Notes: generated by a model not told the origin, from the letters alone. A DNA stretch of 64,000 bases from Ligustrum vulgare (GCA_963555705.1 OY743182.1:50906592-50970591); one strand, 5' to 3'; numbered from the stretch's first letter, positions 1 through 12,032 are shown. Numbers and translations: made by a program.

Positions 1-34
1 CTACTCTCCCTTTTCCAGAAAAACTTTTCCCTAG

Positions 35-370
35 AAATTTATCCACAAGAATTCCATTTTTTATGACACCACCGATCGTCATTGCCTCGACAAGGAGCCC
101 AAGTTTCTTCAGCTCCTTTCTGGCTGTCCCAATATTCTTCAGTTGTATAAAATCTATGAAGATAATGAGTATCTGCATATGTTGACGAAATTGTGCGACG
201 ACGGGCATTTATACGACAAGGTTTCATTGGGAACGCCTTTTACTGAACAAGAGGCTGCAGCAATTTTGAAGCAGTTGATGATCGCTACTTGCTGTCATCA
301 AGTAGGAATTTCCTATAGAAACATGAAGCCAGATAACATTTCGTTCGATTTCTTGAAAGGTTTCAACTGA
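35..370 (+). pseudogene. PEP-carboxylase-kinase-like Ser/Thr kinase fragment
   Basis: An open frame from 35 to 370 reads as the middle of a small plant calcium-independent kinase of the PEP carboxylase kinase/CDPK group. Visible pieces, in order, are DRHCLDKEPKFLQLLSG, a segment like YEDNEYLHML, the EAAAILKQLM helix, and the catalytic-loop equivalent YRNMKPDN. In active members this loop is HRDIKPDN, so both the His and the catalytic Asp are replaced (Asp to Asn), which should abolish phosphotransfer. The frame is closed upstream by a stop at 32-34 and downstream right after the catalytic loop, so the glycine loop, DFG segment and C-lobe are missing. It is a dead fragment. The family call rests on remembered motif order. 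Confidence 0.7.
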
Positions 371-1023
371 GTGGTGGAGCGGGGTTGATTCAGAGTGGAG
401 AACCTCCCAATCTTGAAACTCATTTAGTAGCATCTACAATATCCATAATTGTATTTCTTGAAAAAAAATGGTTTGTAGAGATCATGTAAATCTTTAAGAA
501 ACCTCTGTTTTCTCGGCTTACACAGTTATTTGAAGAAACTCCACATCTTGTTGTGGTTTGAAGTTCTTGAAGAGATGGCTTCGCCAGAGGTGGTTATTAT
601 GGTAGTGGAGGAGGTAAGGTAAGAGATGGAGATGGAAGAAATGGTGCCAGATTACAAACAATGTAATTATCCTAGAAACGAATAGAGAGGGCTGAAATTT
701 AGGAGATAAATATCATAAATTTGAAATTTGAAATTTCATTTTCTTTTCCCATTTTTAAATTGGGTGATATTTCACTTAATTATTTATATGGACATGATAT
801 ATATTAAATTAATTAATTTTGGAAGTCAAATATCTAATTCTATGCATTTAGGGTATGGTTTGGCCTAAATTCCACTGATTTTATTTACAAAATGTAAATT
901 AATTAAGTGTTGTTTAACTGAAATCATGAATCCCAACTTTTTAATATTCTATTTTCTTTATTGTTGTTAGAATTTAAAGTTAGTTTGTTAATGTTTTATT
1001 TTCACTAAAAAAAATTCAAAAAT
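371..1023. other. AT-rich intergenic DNA
   Basis: No gene is supported here. A short glycine-rich stretch around 572-665 (frame reading RGGYYGSGGG) may be a scrap of a glycine-rich protein gene, but it has no usable start or flanking exons. The rest is AT-rich. Confidence 0.4.
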
Positions 1024-1026
1024 TTA

Positions 1027-1433
1027 GGCCCCGTTATCTTTGCTGTTTTCAGCCCGTTTTGAGTTTTCGATTTTTAGAAATATCGAAAACCCTTTCACTT
1101 TGCCCATTTCCAAAAACGCGTTTCCAAAACACCAAAAAAAATACAAAGGAAACTCAAAACGAGTTTATTGCGTTTTGGATATTTTGTGTTAAAAGGTCCA
1201 AAACGACCAAAACGCGCATTTTGGATTTTTTTTTTCTTTTTTTTTGCAAATGTGAGACACTTCCTTCACTTGAAGTTCTTATATTTTATGCCATTATATA
1301 TAAATCAATGTTAAGATTTTTTTTTCGTAATTTTTTATTTTTTATTATTATTATTATTATTTTTTTAAATGTGAGACACTTCCTTCACTTGAAATTCTTA
1401 TATTATTTTGTCATTATATATAGATCCATGTTT

Positions 1434-1475
<42 letters not shown>

Positions 1476-2227
1476 TAAAAGTGAGACAATTCCTTCATTT
1501 GAAGTTCTTATGTTATTTTGTCATTATATATAGATCCATTTTAAGATATTTTTTATTTTTATTTTTATTTTTTTGTAATTTTTTTTATTTATTTTTGTAA
1601 AAGTGAGACACTTCATTCACTTGAAGTTCTTATGTTATTTTTCCATTATATATAGATCCATTTTAAGATTTTTTTTTTTTTTTTTTTTTGTAAAATTTAT
1701 TTATTTTTTAGTAAAAGTGAGACATTTCCTTCACTTGAAGTTCTTATGTTATTTTGTCATTATAGATCCATGTTAAGATTTTTTTAATTTTTTAATTTAT
1801 TATTATTATTTTTTTTTTTTTTTTTTTGGTAAATGTGAGACACTTCCTTCACTTGAAGTTCTTATGTTATTTTACCATTATATATAGATCCATGTTAAGA
1901 TTTTGTAGGTATGAGGTTAAATTTTTGTTTAGCTGAAACAATATTAATGATGAATTTATTGATATAGAGAACTAACTGATTTATTAACATTAAAATTAAT
2001 GTAATTCAACAAGTCAACCATTTTTTACATATAAAATATCACAAAATAAATATATCAAAAAATTACAAAATAAACACATTTTTTAGTTTTCTATTTTTGA
2101 AAACAGTTTTCCAAAATCACAAAGAGAACATGTTTTCAGCAATCCCAAAACAAACAACCAAAATCCAAAATTCAAAACAAAATCCAAAACTCAAAATCCA
2201 AAATCGAAACACAAAGAGAACGGCCCC
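1027..2227. mobile_element. PIF/Harbinger-like non-autonomous TIR element
   Basis: The left end GGCCCCGTTATCTTTGCTG and the reverse complement of the right end, GGGGCCGTTCTCTTTGTG, form an imperfect terminal inverted repeat. Flanks are TTA on the left and TTT on the right, which fits a decayed TTA target duplication. Both arms are rich in CAAAACG/CGTTTTG motifs. The middle is a minisatellite. There is no transposase, so it is non-autonomous. Two related TTA-flanked elements occur at 28,571 and 34,311. Confidence 0.6.
1252..1905. repeat. Minisatellite, six units of about 115 bp
   Basis: The core GTGAGACACTTCCTTCACTT recurs at about 1252, 1371, 1481, 1603, 1717 and 1835, each followed by AAGTTCTTAT, a segment ending in ATATATAGATCCAT, and a poly-T/TTA run. 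Unit length varies from 110 to 122 bp mainly through the poly-T tract. The apparent ORF here is Phe-rich low complexity and is not a gene. Confidence 0.85.
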
Positions 2228-2831
2228 TTTTTGTGTGACTTCGTTGTTAAAATTAAATTAACTAGAGTATGCAATTGAGTACACATTCCTCGTGAGATCG
2301 ACAACCCGGACTCAAAAAATCTACTTTATTACTTGAACGCGACCCTTGGGCTTGTGGTACACGATTTTAGCGAACAATCTCCAATGGTAGTGTATTTTAG
2401 ATGTAATTGGTGATTTCGAACTCCAAATTTGCCGAAATGATCTCCAATGAGGAGATGTAATTTAGATGTGTTTTAAGTTTCCTGTGAAAAATGTATATTT
2501 GGATGCACATTTGCATCTAATTTTGCACCTCGTGTGACCCACATTTGTGCGCAATGTTGCCTGCAACGCGAATCAGATTCTTTTTTTTTTAAAACGAATT
2601 TCAAATCTAATATTTTTCCACGTATTTTTGTCTATAAATAGTTGGTATTTAGTTTGTAAATTTACAAGAAGTTAATTCACTTACAAGTTACAATTTCTTT
2701 GCCATAATATTCATTGGTTTACTATAATTTTTGTTCAATTCTCTATATTCTTGTGATAATATTTCTTTCGGTTCCAAATTTGAAACTACAGTCTACATAT
2801 TGATTTTAACAGCTATTAAGTTAATCAATTC
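2228..2831. other. Non-coding DNA upstream of hAT remnant
   Basis: No coding signal. It contains two short related stretches around ATCTCCAATG (near 2380 and 2440), similar to ends of small MITEs, and probably includes the old 5' non-coding part of the hAT element that follows. Confidence 0.35.
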
Positions 2832-4835
2832 AGTGGTAGTTCAAGCACTCCATCTCATATCGATGCATCCGAAAATGCTCAAATTGACTTGAATGATATC
2901 CAAGAGGAGGAAGTTGTTGAATTCAAGCGAGTTAAAAAAGAGTCATCGGATTGCTGGCAATAAATGTTAAGGAAAAAAATTGGTATTGAAAATGGAGTTG
3001 ATATATGGAAGGCGTGTTGAAATTACTGTGGTAAGGAAATGAGCTGGAAGCCCGGGTCAAGCACGTTACATTTGAACCGGCACATAGCAAGGACTTGTAA
3101 AGCAAAATCGGTTGCTGACCCAACACAGTCCCAGCTTGTTTTTTGTGGTTCTGGTTCTAATCTTTCAACGTTTGTGTATTCGTAAGAAATATTTCGCGAA
3201 GGTATGGCTGCATATGTGGCAGCCGCTGAGATGTCACTTTCCTTAATTTTTACTCTGTTCACTACACCCGACTTATGCAGAATTATCTTCAACCCAAGTA
3301 TACTTCTTACTGTAGAAATACACTTCATGCAGACACCATAAAATTATTTAATAAAAGGAAAGAAGCTAGCATTACATCCTTAAGAAAATATGATACTGTT
3401 ATTTCGTTTACATCTGATTTATTTGTCGGTGGTAACAAAAAATGTTATATTGCTGTCACAGCTCATTACATGGACAATCTTTGGATTTTGCACAAAAAAT
3501 TATTGCATTTAGATTAGTCGAATATCCCCATAATGCCACTAACATTTATTTAGTTTTAAAAGGAATTATAGAAGAATACATTATGCAAGATATGGTTCAT
3601 AGTTTCACTTTTGATAATGCTAGCGTTAATAAGGTTGTTATTGATGAATTTATTTCTGATTTAAACCCACCATTTGGTAGTTTATTTTTCCACCAATGTT
3701 ATGTTTGTCACATTATCAACTTAATTGTTAAAAGTGGTTTAGATATTGAAACACCTTTAGATAAAATTAGACCAACAATAAATTTCATAAATGTGTCACC
3801 ATCAAGAAAACAATCATTTAATAGTTTGTGTGCGGAGTATAATTTAGAAGAACGTTCATTTGCTACGGATGTATCACATAGATGAAACTCTACATATCTT
3901 ATGATGTAGTCGTGTGAGAAATATGAAATAATTATTTCAATGTATTATAATGGTAGGCATACGTATGGACCTAAACATAATTTAGAAGATTGGGAATGAG
4001 AAATTGCATTCTATGTAAAAAAAAAATTAAAAGCCTTTTATGATGCCACAAATGCTTGCAATGGTGTTTATTACCCATCATCTTCACTTGTTTTACAATA
4101 CTTTTTATCATATTGCACAAACATTCAATCAATATAGGAAATTTCCAATTTTTATTGATGTAGTCTATTCTATGGAGACGAGATTTTGCAAATACTGGGA
4201 AGAATTACCTTCTTTATTTGTTTTAGCCTCGGTGATGGATCATCGACTAAATTTAATGGGCACTAAATTTATTATAAAGGGATTTTCACATAATTTAAAT
4301 GTAGAACTATCACATGTTAATATGGAATCTTTATTATGTGAAATGTATAATTATTATGCTTCAAAAAGAGATCAAGATAGTTTTAGTTCCCAAACTAATG
4401 TTTCGCAAAGTACTCCAATGCATTCTAATTCTTTATGGGACTTTATTAACACAAATGCATGTGTTCTCTCAAATAGTTCCATTGGAAACATATGTAGATC
4501 GGTAGATTTATGTGGTACAAATGTTGAAATTCCATCTGAGTTAGCTAGGTACATGTGCGTGGATGTTCGTAGTGTGTTAACACCATAAGAATTAGAGAAT
4601 TTTGATATTCTAACTTGGTGGAGATGTAATGAAAGGCAATATCCCATTGTAGTAAAAATTGCACGTGATTTACTAACACCTCCGGTGTCCACCGTGGCAT
4701 CGGAGGCTGCATTTAGTTTAAATTACTATGTTTTAAAAAAAAGTTGTACACGAAATATATTATTCGTGTACAATTTTAATTCCGCCTATGTTGATCGTAG
4801 TCGAACCAAGCCCAGAAAAGGAGGAGGATTGTAAC
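2832..4835 (+). pseudogene. hAT-superfamily (Ac-like) transposase remnant
   Basis: Successive frames read as a plant hAT transposase. They begin with an acidic N-terminus and then a BED-type zinc finger (YCGKEM...TLHLNRHIARTC, about 3017-3100). A catalytic-core segment follows (SFTSDLF; FTFDNASVNK; CHIINLIVKSGL, 3400-3760). The end is the C-terminal dimerisation block (ELARYM; FDILTWWRCNERQYP; VSTVASEAAFS, 4535-4720). Several stops and frame changes separate the pieces, including a TAA after the first block and shifts near 3510, 3885 and 4588, so no functional transposase is possible. hAT transposases cut and paste DNA and leave 8-bp target duplications. I could not define this element's terminal repeats. 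Confidence 0.85.
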
Positions 4836-4984
4836 TTGTAACTTTTATTGAATATACATAATACAATTAGTAATTTTTATTAGATCTGATGTTTGATATT
4901 TTAACTATATTTATTGTGTACGTTATATATTTAAGTAAACATAATTCATTGCCGACATGTATTTAAAAACAAAAACAAGGGCCA

Positions 4985-5136
4985 TCCCTGCTCGGGCTTG
5001 GCTCGGCTAGAAGAAGCTCGAGTCGAAAGCTAGAGCTTTTTGGTCGAGCTTTGGCTGGAGCCTGGAGGCAAAAAAATCCCGACCTTAAAAAGCTCGAGCC
5101 TTGATGTTCGGCTCGACTCGTTGACATACCTATTTT
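4985..5136. mobile_element. Short GAGCTCG-rich hAT-type MITE remnant
   Basis: A degenerate 150-bp copy of the family seen in full at 35,848-36,333. It runs from CCATCCCTGCTCGGGC to GGCTCGTTGACATACCTA (one substitution against the CATCCCTA end) and is dense in GCTCGAG/GGCTCG words. Confidence 0.5.
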
Positions 5137-5189
5137 TAGATCGATTTGTTCGTATATAAATATAAATAGAAAAATCGAAAATAAATTAT

Positions 5190-5616
5190 CACTAGTACAA
5201 ATTTGTCCAAAAAAATAACAAATGTACGTTACTTTTTGAAAAAATCGACACCTGTAAAAAAAGCGGTGGCGATTTTGTAAATATGTCGACTATATGCGTC
5301 GATTTCTGATTGAAAATCGACAAGTATAAAAATTTCATAGGAAATGGCATGGTTCTATTAAGAACCAACACAAAACGGGCTAGGGAAAAGACATTGGTTC
5401 TAATCAGAGCCGATGCTTATATGTGTAAAAGGCGTTGGTTTTATGCCTATACCAATTATTAAAAAAAAAAGAAAAAAAAAAACCCATCCATATATCACTC
5501 TTCTCAACTTCCTCTCCTCTCCCAACCCAGACTAAATACCTATCCCTAGATCACTCTTATTGTCCGATGCATATTATCTAGTACAACCGACGTGAATGAG
5601 TTTGTCTGTACTAGCG
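5190..5616. mobile_element. CACTA-type MITE
   Basis: The left end CACTAGTACAAATTTGTC and the right end GTCTGTACTAGCG (reverse complement CGCTAGTACAGAC) are inverted. Both are flanked by the 3-bp duplication TAT (5187-5189 and 5617-5619), as expected for CACTA (En/Spm) elements. The interior holds sub-repeats such as TTGGTTCTAATCAG and GTTGGTTTTATGCC, and no transposase. Confidence 0.6.
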
Positions 5617-5710
5617 TATATTAAGAAATCTACAAGTAAGAATATTTGTTTAAATTAAAAAATAACATGAAGTAATGAAATTTATAAGTTTTAATTTACA
5701 TTCACCACCA

Positions 5711-5821
5711 TTAGAGCACGATTTTGGTTTAGATCCATTTGAGCATATATTGGGATGTAAAAATGGTCGTCGGGTTGTTAATTTGCACCTAAAATTACAC
5801 CACCAATGGAGATGCTCTAAA
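5711..5821. mobile_element. Small MITE
   Basis: TTAGAGCA...TGG at the left is mirrored by CCAATGGAGATGCTCTAA at the right, giving an element of about 110 bp with an AGAGCA/TGCTCT terminal repeat. I could not see a target duplication. Confidence 0.4.
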
Positions 5822-6799
5822 TGCATAAAATATCCCAAAAAATAAAAATTGGAACTGAAATTACAAAAAAATAAATAAAAATTATGAAAGAGGCTGTACT
5901 AGTTCTAGTTGCTTCCCATCTGAAGCATAAAAAAAAAGGAGAGAAATAAATAAATAAAAATAATGTAATAAGAACTTGTTACAAAAAATATACAGATAAT
6001 GGTAAATCAAACTGTAATAAACTTTGAATAAAATAAAAAAATGCATGAAATAGGATCAAAGCAGTGATCTATTCACCAAGTGTTGAGCGGATTCTGGAAA
6101 TCGAGGTGTGTGTAGAAACAATTTTCTTAAAACAATTTGCCCCTTTACAAATGTGCTTTGAGTTATTAAAATGTCTACCTCCCAGGATATAAAGGAAATG
6201 TGGCTTAAACTTAGAGGCCAGTTTTTAATCCAGTACGTAGGTCGAGCTCATACACAAGTTCATGGCTTGAAGGATAATTCGGTCCAAGATTTGCAACCCT
6301 CTGTGAGCGCTTAAGTTTCGGAGGAGTTTCTATGCAAAAAATAATTACACCTTAGAAATTGAAAACACAAGTTTAATCTAATGATTGACTTAATACCGAC
6401 TCATGCTAATATCAATTTAATTTGAACTCCGATTGAATAAAACAAGTAGATTAGTGGTTGTTCGATTTCAATAATTCCAAATTTTTACCCACATATAATA
6501 ATGTTTATACAAATATAAACATTTTATTTGAATAATATTTGTAATAAGGTTATATTTGGATCACTTATCCATCACTTATTTTTATCAATTTATAATTTAT
6601 AATCTTTATAAACACATTCTAAATATTCTCTAAACCAATATCACAATAAGTTCGAGTTCTGACCGAACTTACAATTTTGTTACGTTATACTCACTGGACA
6701 TTAAAATGCTTATTAGTGATCACATAACTTTAACATGTTGAACTATATTACTCATTGTATTTGAGTGTTTCGAGATGCCTCCCATCGATCACTCAAATT
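5822..6799. other. AT-rich intergenic DNA
   Basis: About 1 kb with no exon-like stretch or recognisable repeat on either strand. Confidence 0.4.
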
Positions 6800-7276
6800 T
6801 AGGACATTGCACTCCCCGAGCCGGCTTGCAAGCCGAAGATCAAGACTCGAACATGGCTCAAGCTTTTTGGGGTCGACCTTTTTTTGGCCCCAGCCGAGTC
6901 GAGCTAAAGCTCGTCCCCAAAAATAAGGCTCGACTCGAGCTTTAGCTCGAGCTTTTTTCGAGCCGAGCCGAGTCGAGTCAAGTCCCGACCTTTTACTTTT
7001 TTTCTTATTTTTATAACAAAAATTCATAAATTTTTTATTGAAAATGTGTATATATAGCAAGTTGAGCCGAACTCGTGGTCGAAATTCATTGTTCAAGCTT
7101 CCATCGAGCTTTTTCAGCGGACTTTTTTTTTACTCAAGTCGAGCCGAGACAAAGCCCGTCTCTCAAAAAAAAGCTCGACTCGAGTTTTGGCTCGAAATCT
7201 CGAGTCGCGAGCCGAGTTTAGCCCGAGCTTTTTTCGAGTCGAGCCCGAGCGGCCCGAGCCATTTTGCCATCCCCTC
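6800..7276 (-). mobile_element. GAGCTCG-rich hAT-type MITE, second copy
   Basis: This copy is inverted relative to the one at 35,848-36,333. It ends in GAGCCATTTTGCCATCCC, the reverse complement of the other copy's left end. It shares that copy's unique centre (TTTTATTGAAAATGTGTATA and the following GAGCCGAACTCGTGGTCG). The other terminus is degraded. Proteins predicted across it are Ala/Arg/Ser-rich artefacts of the GCTCGAG repeat. Confidence 0.65.
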
Positions 7277-7550
7277 CATCATCCACTTAGCATTGGAGGT
7301 ATTGTCATGGGTTACTCATATATCTTCAAAATGGTTATTTTATTTAATAGTTACATTTCATCTTACAAATCTAATATAATTAAACAATTTTTATACGATA
7401 ATATTATTGGAGAAACTGAAGACATTACTCTTTTCATATTCTTATGCACACAATTCGATTTATTATTATTTATTTCAAATCATCTAATATTATCCTGATC
7501 GTGAGTTTTATATATATATAATATTGTTATTTAACAAGTTGGATACTTTA

Positions 7551-7733
7551 GGCCCCGTTCGGCGACCTTATATATGGAATTAGAATTATTTTGTTGATTT
7601 ATTTGTGTTTTCTAGGTAAGATGTGTGATTAAAAATTGAAGAAAAAATGTATATGGTTAAAGAGTGATTTGAAAAATTGTGTAAATTAAATTTGGGCAAT
7701 CATTACAAATTAATTTATTAGCCAAACGGACTA
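7551..7733. mobile_element. Short Harbinger/Tourist-like MITE
   Basis: The left end GGCCCCGTTCGGCGAC pairs imperfectly with the reverse complement of the right end, TAGTCCGTTTGGCTAA. TTA flanks both sides (7548-7550 and 7734-7736). It is 183 bp with no coding capacity. Confidence 0.5.
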
Positions 7734-7736
7734 TTA

Positions 7737-8831
7737 ATTTTAAAATTGACTTTTATTGACAATTTTGAGAAATAATAGAGGATAAAAAATATTGAAATGT
7801 GCGAGGAACGAATCAATATGTTATAATATAGTATCAACGAGTTTAAGAAATCTTCACATATGGACGATCTTATAAATTGTTATTTTTATTCGAAAATCAG
7901 TGAGTAAACTTGATATTACCCAAAGTTGGATGAGTGATGGAGAGTAATGTCATAAAGTTGGGTTATCTATGGGAAGAATTGGAAGTTCAGTGAGTAAACT
8001 ATGATCACATCCAAAGTTGGGTTAGTAATATAATGCAAAGTGTTAAAAACACTATAGCAATTATAAATTAATTTATTTATATTTTTTTAGATAAAATGCG
8101 TATTTGAAAATTTGAAAGAAAATGTGTGTGGTTAAAAAAATATATTATTTATAAATAAATTTATAAGTTGTTACGTTAAATAACAAAAATTGTCATTAGA
8201 AAGTATTTTAAATTTCAGTGAGTAAAACGTGAATCTATAAGTTTGGTGAGTAATGAAATAATAAACTTCAATAATTTCTCTTGAATTACTCTTTTTAAAA
8301 AAAAACTAGTGGTTGATTGTGCAATGCAAGATCTCTGTAATACTTGTTAAAATAATCATGCGTAAATGAAGATAAAGCTAAGCCTTGACTTCAACAAAAT
8401 AATTCATTACACTTGTGATAGTGGCAACAAAAATTCGAAATAGAATAACATATTTCAGAGTTTAAATTAATAAAGCTCGTATAGAGGATTGTCAAAGCAT
8501 ACCACGCTAGATTTACTTATTCACCAAAGGCTTCACAAGCAAAAATCTCATATAATGGAAATAATGATAATTGAAAATAGAGCACTCGTATGCTTAACTC
8601 AAGTTGTTAATGAAGGGACAAATTTAGTTATCGATATTTTATATTCAAAATGAAACCTTACATATCAAATATATCAAAGTTTGAAGCATAAATATTCCCC
8701 TTCAATTACATGTAGCTACAGACACAAATTAAAGGAATGCTAAACTTGTCGCTTAAGCTCAAGGAAATTCCAAAATTGTATATGATAACAAAATATGAAT
8801 TAGAAAGGAATAAAGCATCTTGAATCTTGAC
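7737..8831. other. AT-rich intergenic DNA with short local duplications
   Basis: The phrases CAGTGAGTAAAC and CCAAAGTTGG recur several times between 7,900 and 8,240. Otherwise there is no gene or clear element. Confidence 0.35.
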
Positions 8832-10309
8832 CTAAGCAACTCTTACATGTTTGTCATGTGGAATTGCTTTCATTTCGAGAGTGCTAGCAAACTCGTGGAA
8901 TGACATTATTTTCAATGCAGCATCGGAAGACACTTTCAATTTACTGGGTTGAACTCCCAACTTTTTCTTGCAGCGTCGCCGTAACAATCTTAATCAGCCC
9001 CAAATTTACAAACTTGCTACATTTGTTAGTACACAATCAACACAAAATCTCTTAAAAGCAAAATAGTTAGCTGCTACAAAATGCATTGCTTTAAAAATAT
9101 CTAATGCAAATGTCCATACTGATAATCATAGGTAAGATGCTTGCCCTTTTGAAAAGACAAGCCAGAACTTGCATGCTTCAATGCAATCTAATTAAGCATG
9201 CGAACTTTGGGCCAATCAAGTACTATGCCGTCAAACAAGAATTTTGCTTCAAGTTTATTTTTTATCCATTTTCAAAGTTGAACTAACAATAGAAAAAGGA
9301 TTCTTAATTGAGAGAACGAATGATTAGCTAGTTATACTGGAAAATCAAGGGGGAGCACATGCACATAATATAACACACCATAATAATTGTACTTTATCTT
9401 TTTTCTTTTAGCTCTCATTCATCCAGTAAAATTGAAGTTCAAAAACTAAAGTTCAATCTACTTGAGATTTAGTATGCATGTTTTGCGTTTGCTCATGATC
9501 CACTTGAGAAAGAAATACAATCAATACAATAGAAAAACAATTGGAGCAATTCATATACAATTAGAATTGCAAGCCATATTGGCAGCTGAAAAGAGCTCTT
9601 TATGGTCATCCTTTGCTTCCCTGAACAAATCTTAATGCATCAACAAAGTATTTCACAAGCTTAAGAATTTTGAGGAACAAAAATATGTTTATGTCGGCTT
9701 CTTCCATTTATCTCATATGTGGGTTTTAATTGTCTTTTGTTTAGGAAAATCATAAATGTTAGTTAATCGTCCTTATGACATATAATTAACTGCTTTAATT
9801 TAAGAATATGGATCCCCATAAATAATTTAGTTTGGCTTCAAACTTCCCATATTCAGTATAACTTAAAAAATCTCAATAAATGAAGTAAAACAAGTACAAG
9901 AAAGTTGTTATAGTATCACAATTTTTTTCTCCTGCCCGTGAAGGGAAGGAGAAACATTTTCTATAGTATCATACCTTTCAACATTATTCCATCGGAGATG
10001 ACCAACATGTTGCCAAACGGCTTAACACTTGGAGACTCCAGTCTTCGATAAACATATCCTAGGTTAAAAGCCATATTAACTCAGTAAAGATTAGATGATA
10101 AATGAAATATACTACAACTACTACAGAATCGTGATGTGGCAAATGAAAAAGAATGAGAAATTGGTAATTTGAAATACAAAATTTACAAAGTAGTAATTCT
10201 AACGAAAACTTTGCAACCATCTTATTTTTAAAACTACCTGCCAACTTGTTCAACGACTCAACTATCTTGGTCTTTATTAATTTTTGTGAGCATTTGTCTT
10301 TGTTCACTG
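8832..10309 (-). CDS. Unrecognised minus-strand gene, 3' exons only
   Basis: Several stretches behave like exons read leftward. The first is 10,309-10,238, after TTTTTAG and ending at CAG/GTAG. It joins in phase to 10,058-9,975 (acceptor CCTAG, donor AAAG/GTATGA), and that in phase to 9,630-9,559. The combined product contains IVESLNKLAGYVYRRLES, KPFGNMLVISDGIMLK and LFREAKDDHKELFSAANMA. A possible last exon, about 8,983-8,832, reads KKLGVQPSKLKVSSDAALK and ends in TAG. Its phase does not join directly to the exon before, so a further exon or another acceptor is needed. I do not recognise the protein. No 5' end is visible, and the pararetrovirus begins 1 kb upstream. It may be a real gene or a fragment. 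Confidence 0.45.
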
Positions 10310-11318
10310 CTAAAAACAGAATGATACAGCTACAAAATTCTTTCATCCTGGTACTTCAAGGAACTAAAGTATATTCATACAATATGGAATTTCTCTTATC
10401 TAATCTCCTGTAAGTGGCATGCCTACCTTTTCAGCACATATTTAGTCCTAATTTTTCACATCCTTGTCCAACTAAACTCCCCCTTGAATTGCAATTTCGT
10501 ATGACATGAATTGGCACAAAAAAAAAAAAATGTATACTCACCACAACATGTAACTTATGTCATTTATTACGAAAAAAAATCCAGAAAAAATAAAATCAAT
10601 TATACCATGAAAATTCAAACAATAAACCTAGACGTCAGAAAAAAAAATTAAAAACTTCCAGAAACCCCTCGACTAACATCATTAAACTATAACAAAATTA
10701 TACACCACAACATTCAAACTTGTATATTTAACAAACTGTTAAGCCCTCACAAGGCTTCAAATATGCTCGTGAAAGAAATCACAAGAATGTTACTCGAGCA
10801 ACCTCGAACCCCAAAACATGAGACTGACAAATTTAGATCTATTCCACATGTATACAAGACATGGAGGCCAAACGATTTTTTCCAAAAAAAAAAGGGACGA
10901 AAAAAGAAATACCAAATCAAGATGGAAGCATTTTGGTAGGAACAATAATTTTCACAAAAAATGACCACTTTCGAACTAGAAATCTTGAGCTATTGCGCAG
11001 ATCTTTGAGAAATCAAAATTCACTCGATTTTGGAGACACGAGAAACGGAGAAAGACAACTCATGGAATACAAATGAAAAGGGAAATAATTGTAAAAAGAT
11101 CCAATAACTATAATATTTAGTAAAATAGACTTTGAAACAATAATATCGTAAAAATAGACTTTGACTCCTTAATCTTACAAAAATACCCTTATATTTAGAA
11201 TTTGCAATACAAACCTTTAAAGTATGGAAAGATTTCATTCAAGTCCTTAGAAAATTTTGTTTACATAATTTTAAATGATTTTTATATGATTCTTGTTCGC
11301 TCATAGTAGCACCCTCAC
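10310..11318. other. Non-coding flank left of the pararetrovirus
   Basis: AT-rich DNA with no supported ORF. Its reverse strand near 10,960-11,070 looks like UTR-type sequence and could belong to the 5' part of the unrecognised minus-strand gene. Host sequence appears to stop at TTTGG (11,319-11,323). Confidence 0.4.
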
Positions 11319-11320
11319 TT

Positions 11321-11334
11321 TGGTATCAGAGCCA
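11321..11334 (+). promoter_or_regulatory. Pararetrovirus tRNA-Met primer-binding site
   Basis: TGGTATCAGAGCCA is complementary to the 3' end of plant initiator tRNA-Met, the minus-strand primer of caulimovirids. The first ORF's ATG lies one base downstream, at 11,336. Confidence 0.9.
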
Positions 11335-11335
11335 T

Positions 11336-11620
11336 ATGGCAGATCTAAAAGATAAATATTATACGATAAAAAATAAAAATAAATATATAATATATACATC
11401 AAGATTTATAATTATGCATACACTAACAATACCCGATAATTATAAAATAGAAATCTTGAATACTTTAAGAAATTTAGATAAAGATATAAGAAGAGAAATA
11501 TATGATCTAATAAATTTCGATATAATAAAAGAAGATTTTATCATAAACGAAATATTAGATTTAATCTACAAAGATATACTAGAAGAATTATACAAAAATT
11601 ATAGGAATGGATTATCATAG
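11336..11620 (+). CDS. Viral ORF A, 94 aa
   Basis: The first ORF after the primer-binding site, with its ATG one base past the site. The product is Ile/Lys/Asp-rich and predicted helical (DNYKIEILNTLRNLDKDIRR), with no domain I recognise. The last 14 nt overlap the start of ORF B, as in the compact, reinitiating ORF strings of badna- and tungroviruses. It is intact. Function unknown. Confidence 0.6.
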   Translation: MADLKDKYYTIKNKNKYIIYTSRFIIMHTLTIPDNYKIEILNTLRNLDKDIRREIYDLINFDIIKEDFIINEILDLIYKDILEELYKNYRNGLS

Positions 11621-12032
11621 AGGAGAACCCTTATTAATCAAATATCTAGATATAAAAACAAATGAAAAATTAGATTCCATAATAGAACAAAGAGGAAATC
11701 TATTAGACCAAATGATAGAAGAAAGAAATATAAAAAGAAAAGGATTTCTAAAACTAAAATCATTAGAAAGTAAAAGAAAATACTTTAATATAATTCTAAA
11801 ACAATTACCTAATATACTTATGATTATAAATAACAAAGAAAAAATCAGTATGAAAAAATATGATATAACTGGAGAAATAAAATATTACAATAAAAGTTAT
11901 AGAGCACAACAAAAAAAAATTATGTTAAGATCAATTGAAGAATTTTGTGAATATAATATAATGATATGTAAAGAAGTAAAATATGATACAGAATTAAGAT
12001 TAGAAGTCGAGCATATCAAAGGAAAAATTTAA
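11607..12032 (+). CDS. Viral ORF B, 141 aa
   Basis: An intact ORF beginning inside the end of ORF A. It ends in a TAATG junction in which its last base is the A of ORF C's ATG, a typical stop-restart arrangement. The product is basic and helical (GNLLDQMIEERNIKRKGFLK) with two Cys near the end. Its position matches the small proteins upstream of the coat gene in badna/tungro-type viruses, but I see no signature that assigns a function. Confidence 0.6.
   Translation: MDYHRGEPLLIKYLDIKTNEKLDSIIEQRGNLLDQMIEERNIKRKGFLKLKSLESKRKYFNIILKQLPNILMIINNKEKISMKKYDITGEIKYYNKSYRAQQKKIMLRSIEEFCEYNIMICKEVKYDTELRLEVEHIKGKI

Noticed and set aside
1059..1478. 139-residue Phe/Ile-rich ORF
   Set aside because: It spans the poly-T minisatellite and is low-complexity translation, not a gene.
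6752..7379. ORFs rich in Ala-Arg-Ser on both strands
   Set aside because: They translate the GCTCGAG repeat of the hAT MITE; the same frames recur at 35,717-36,413.
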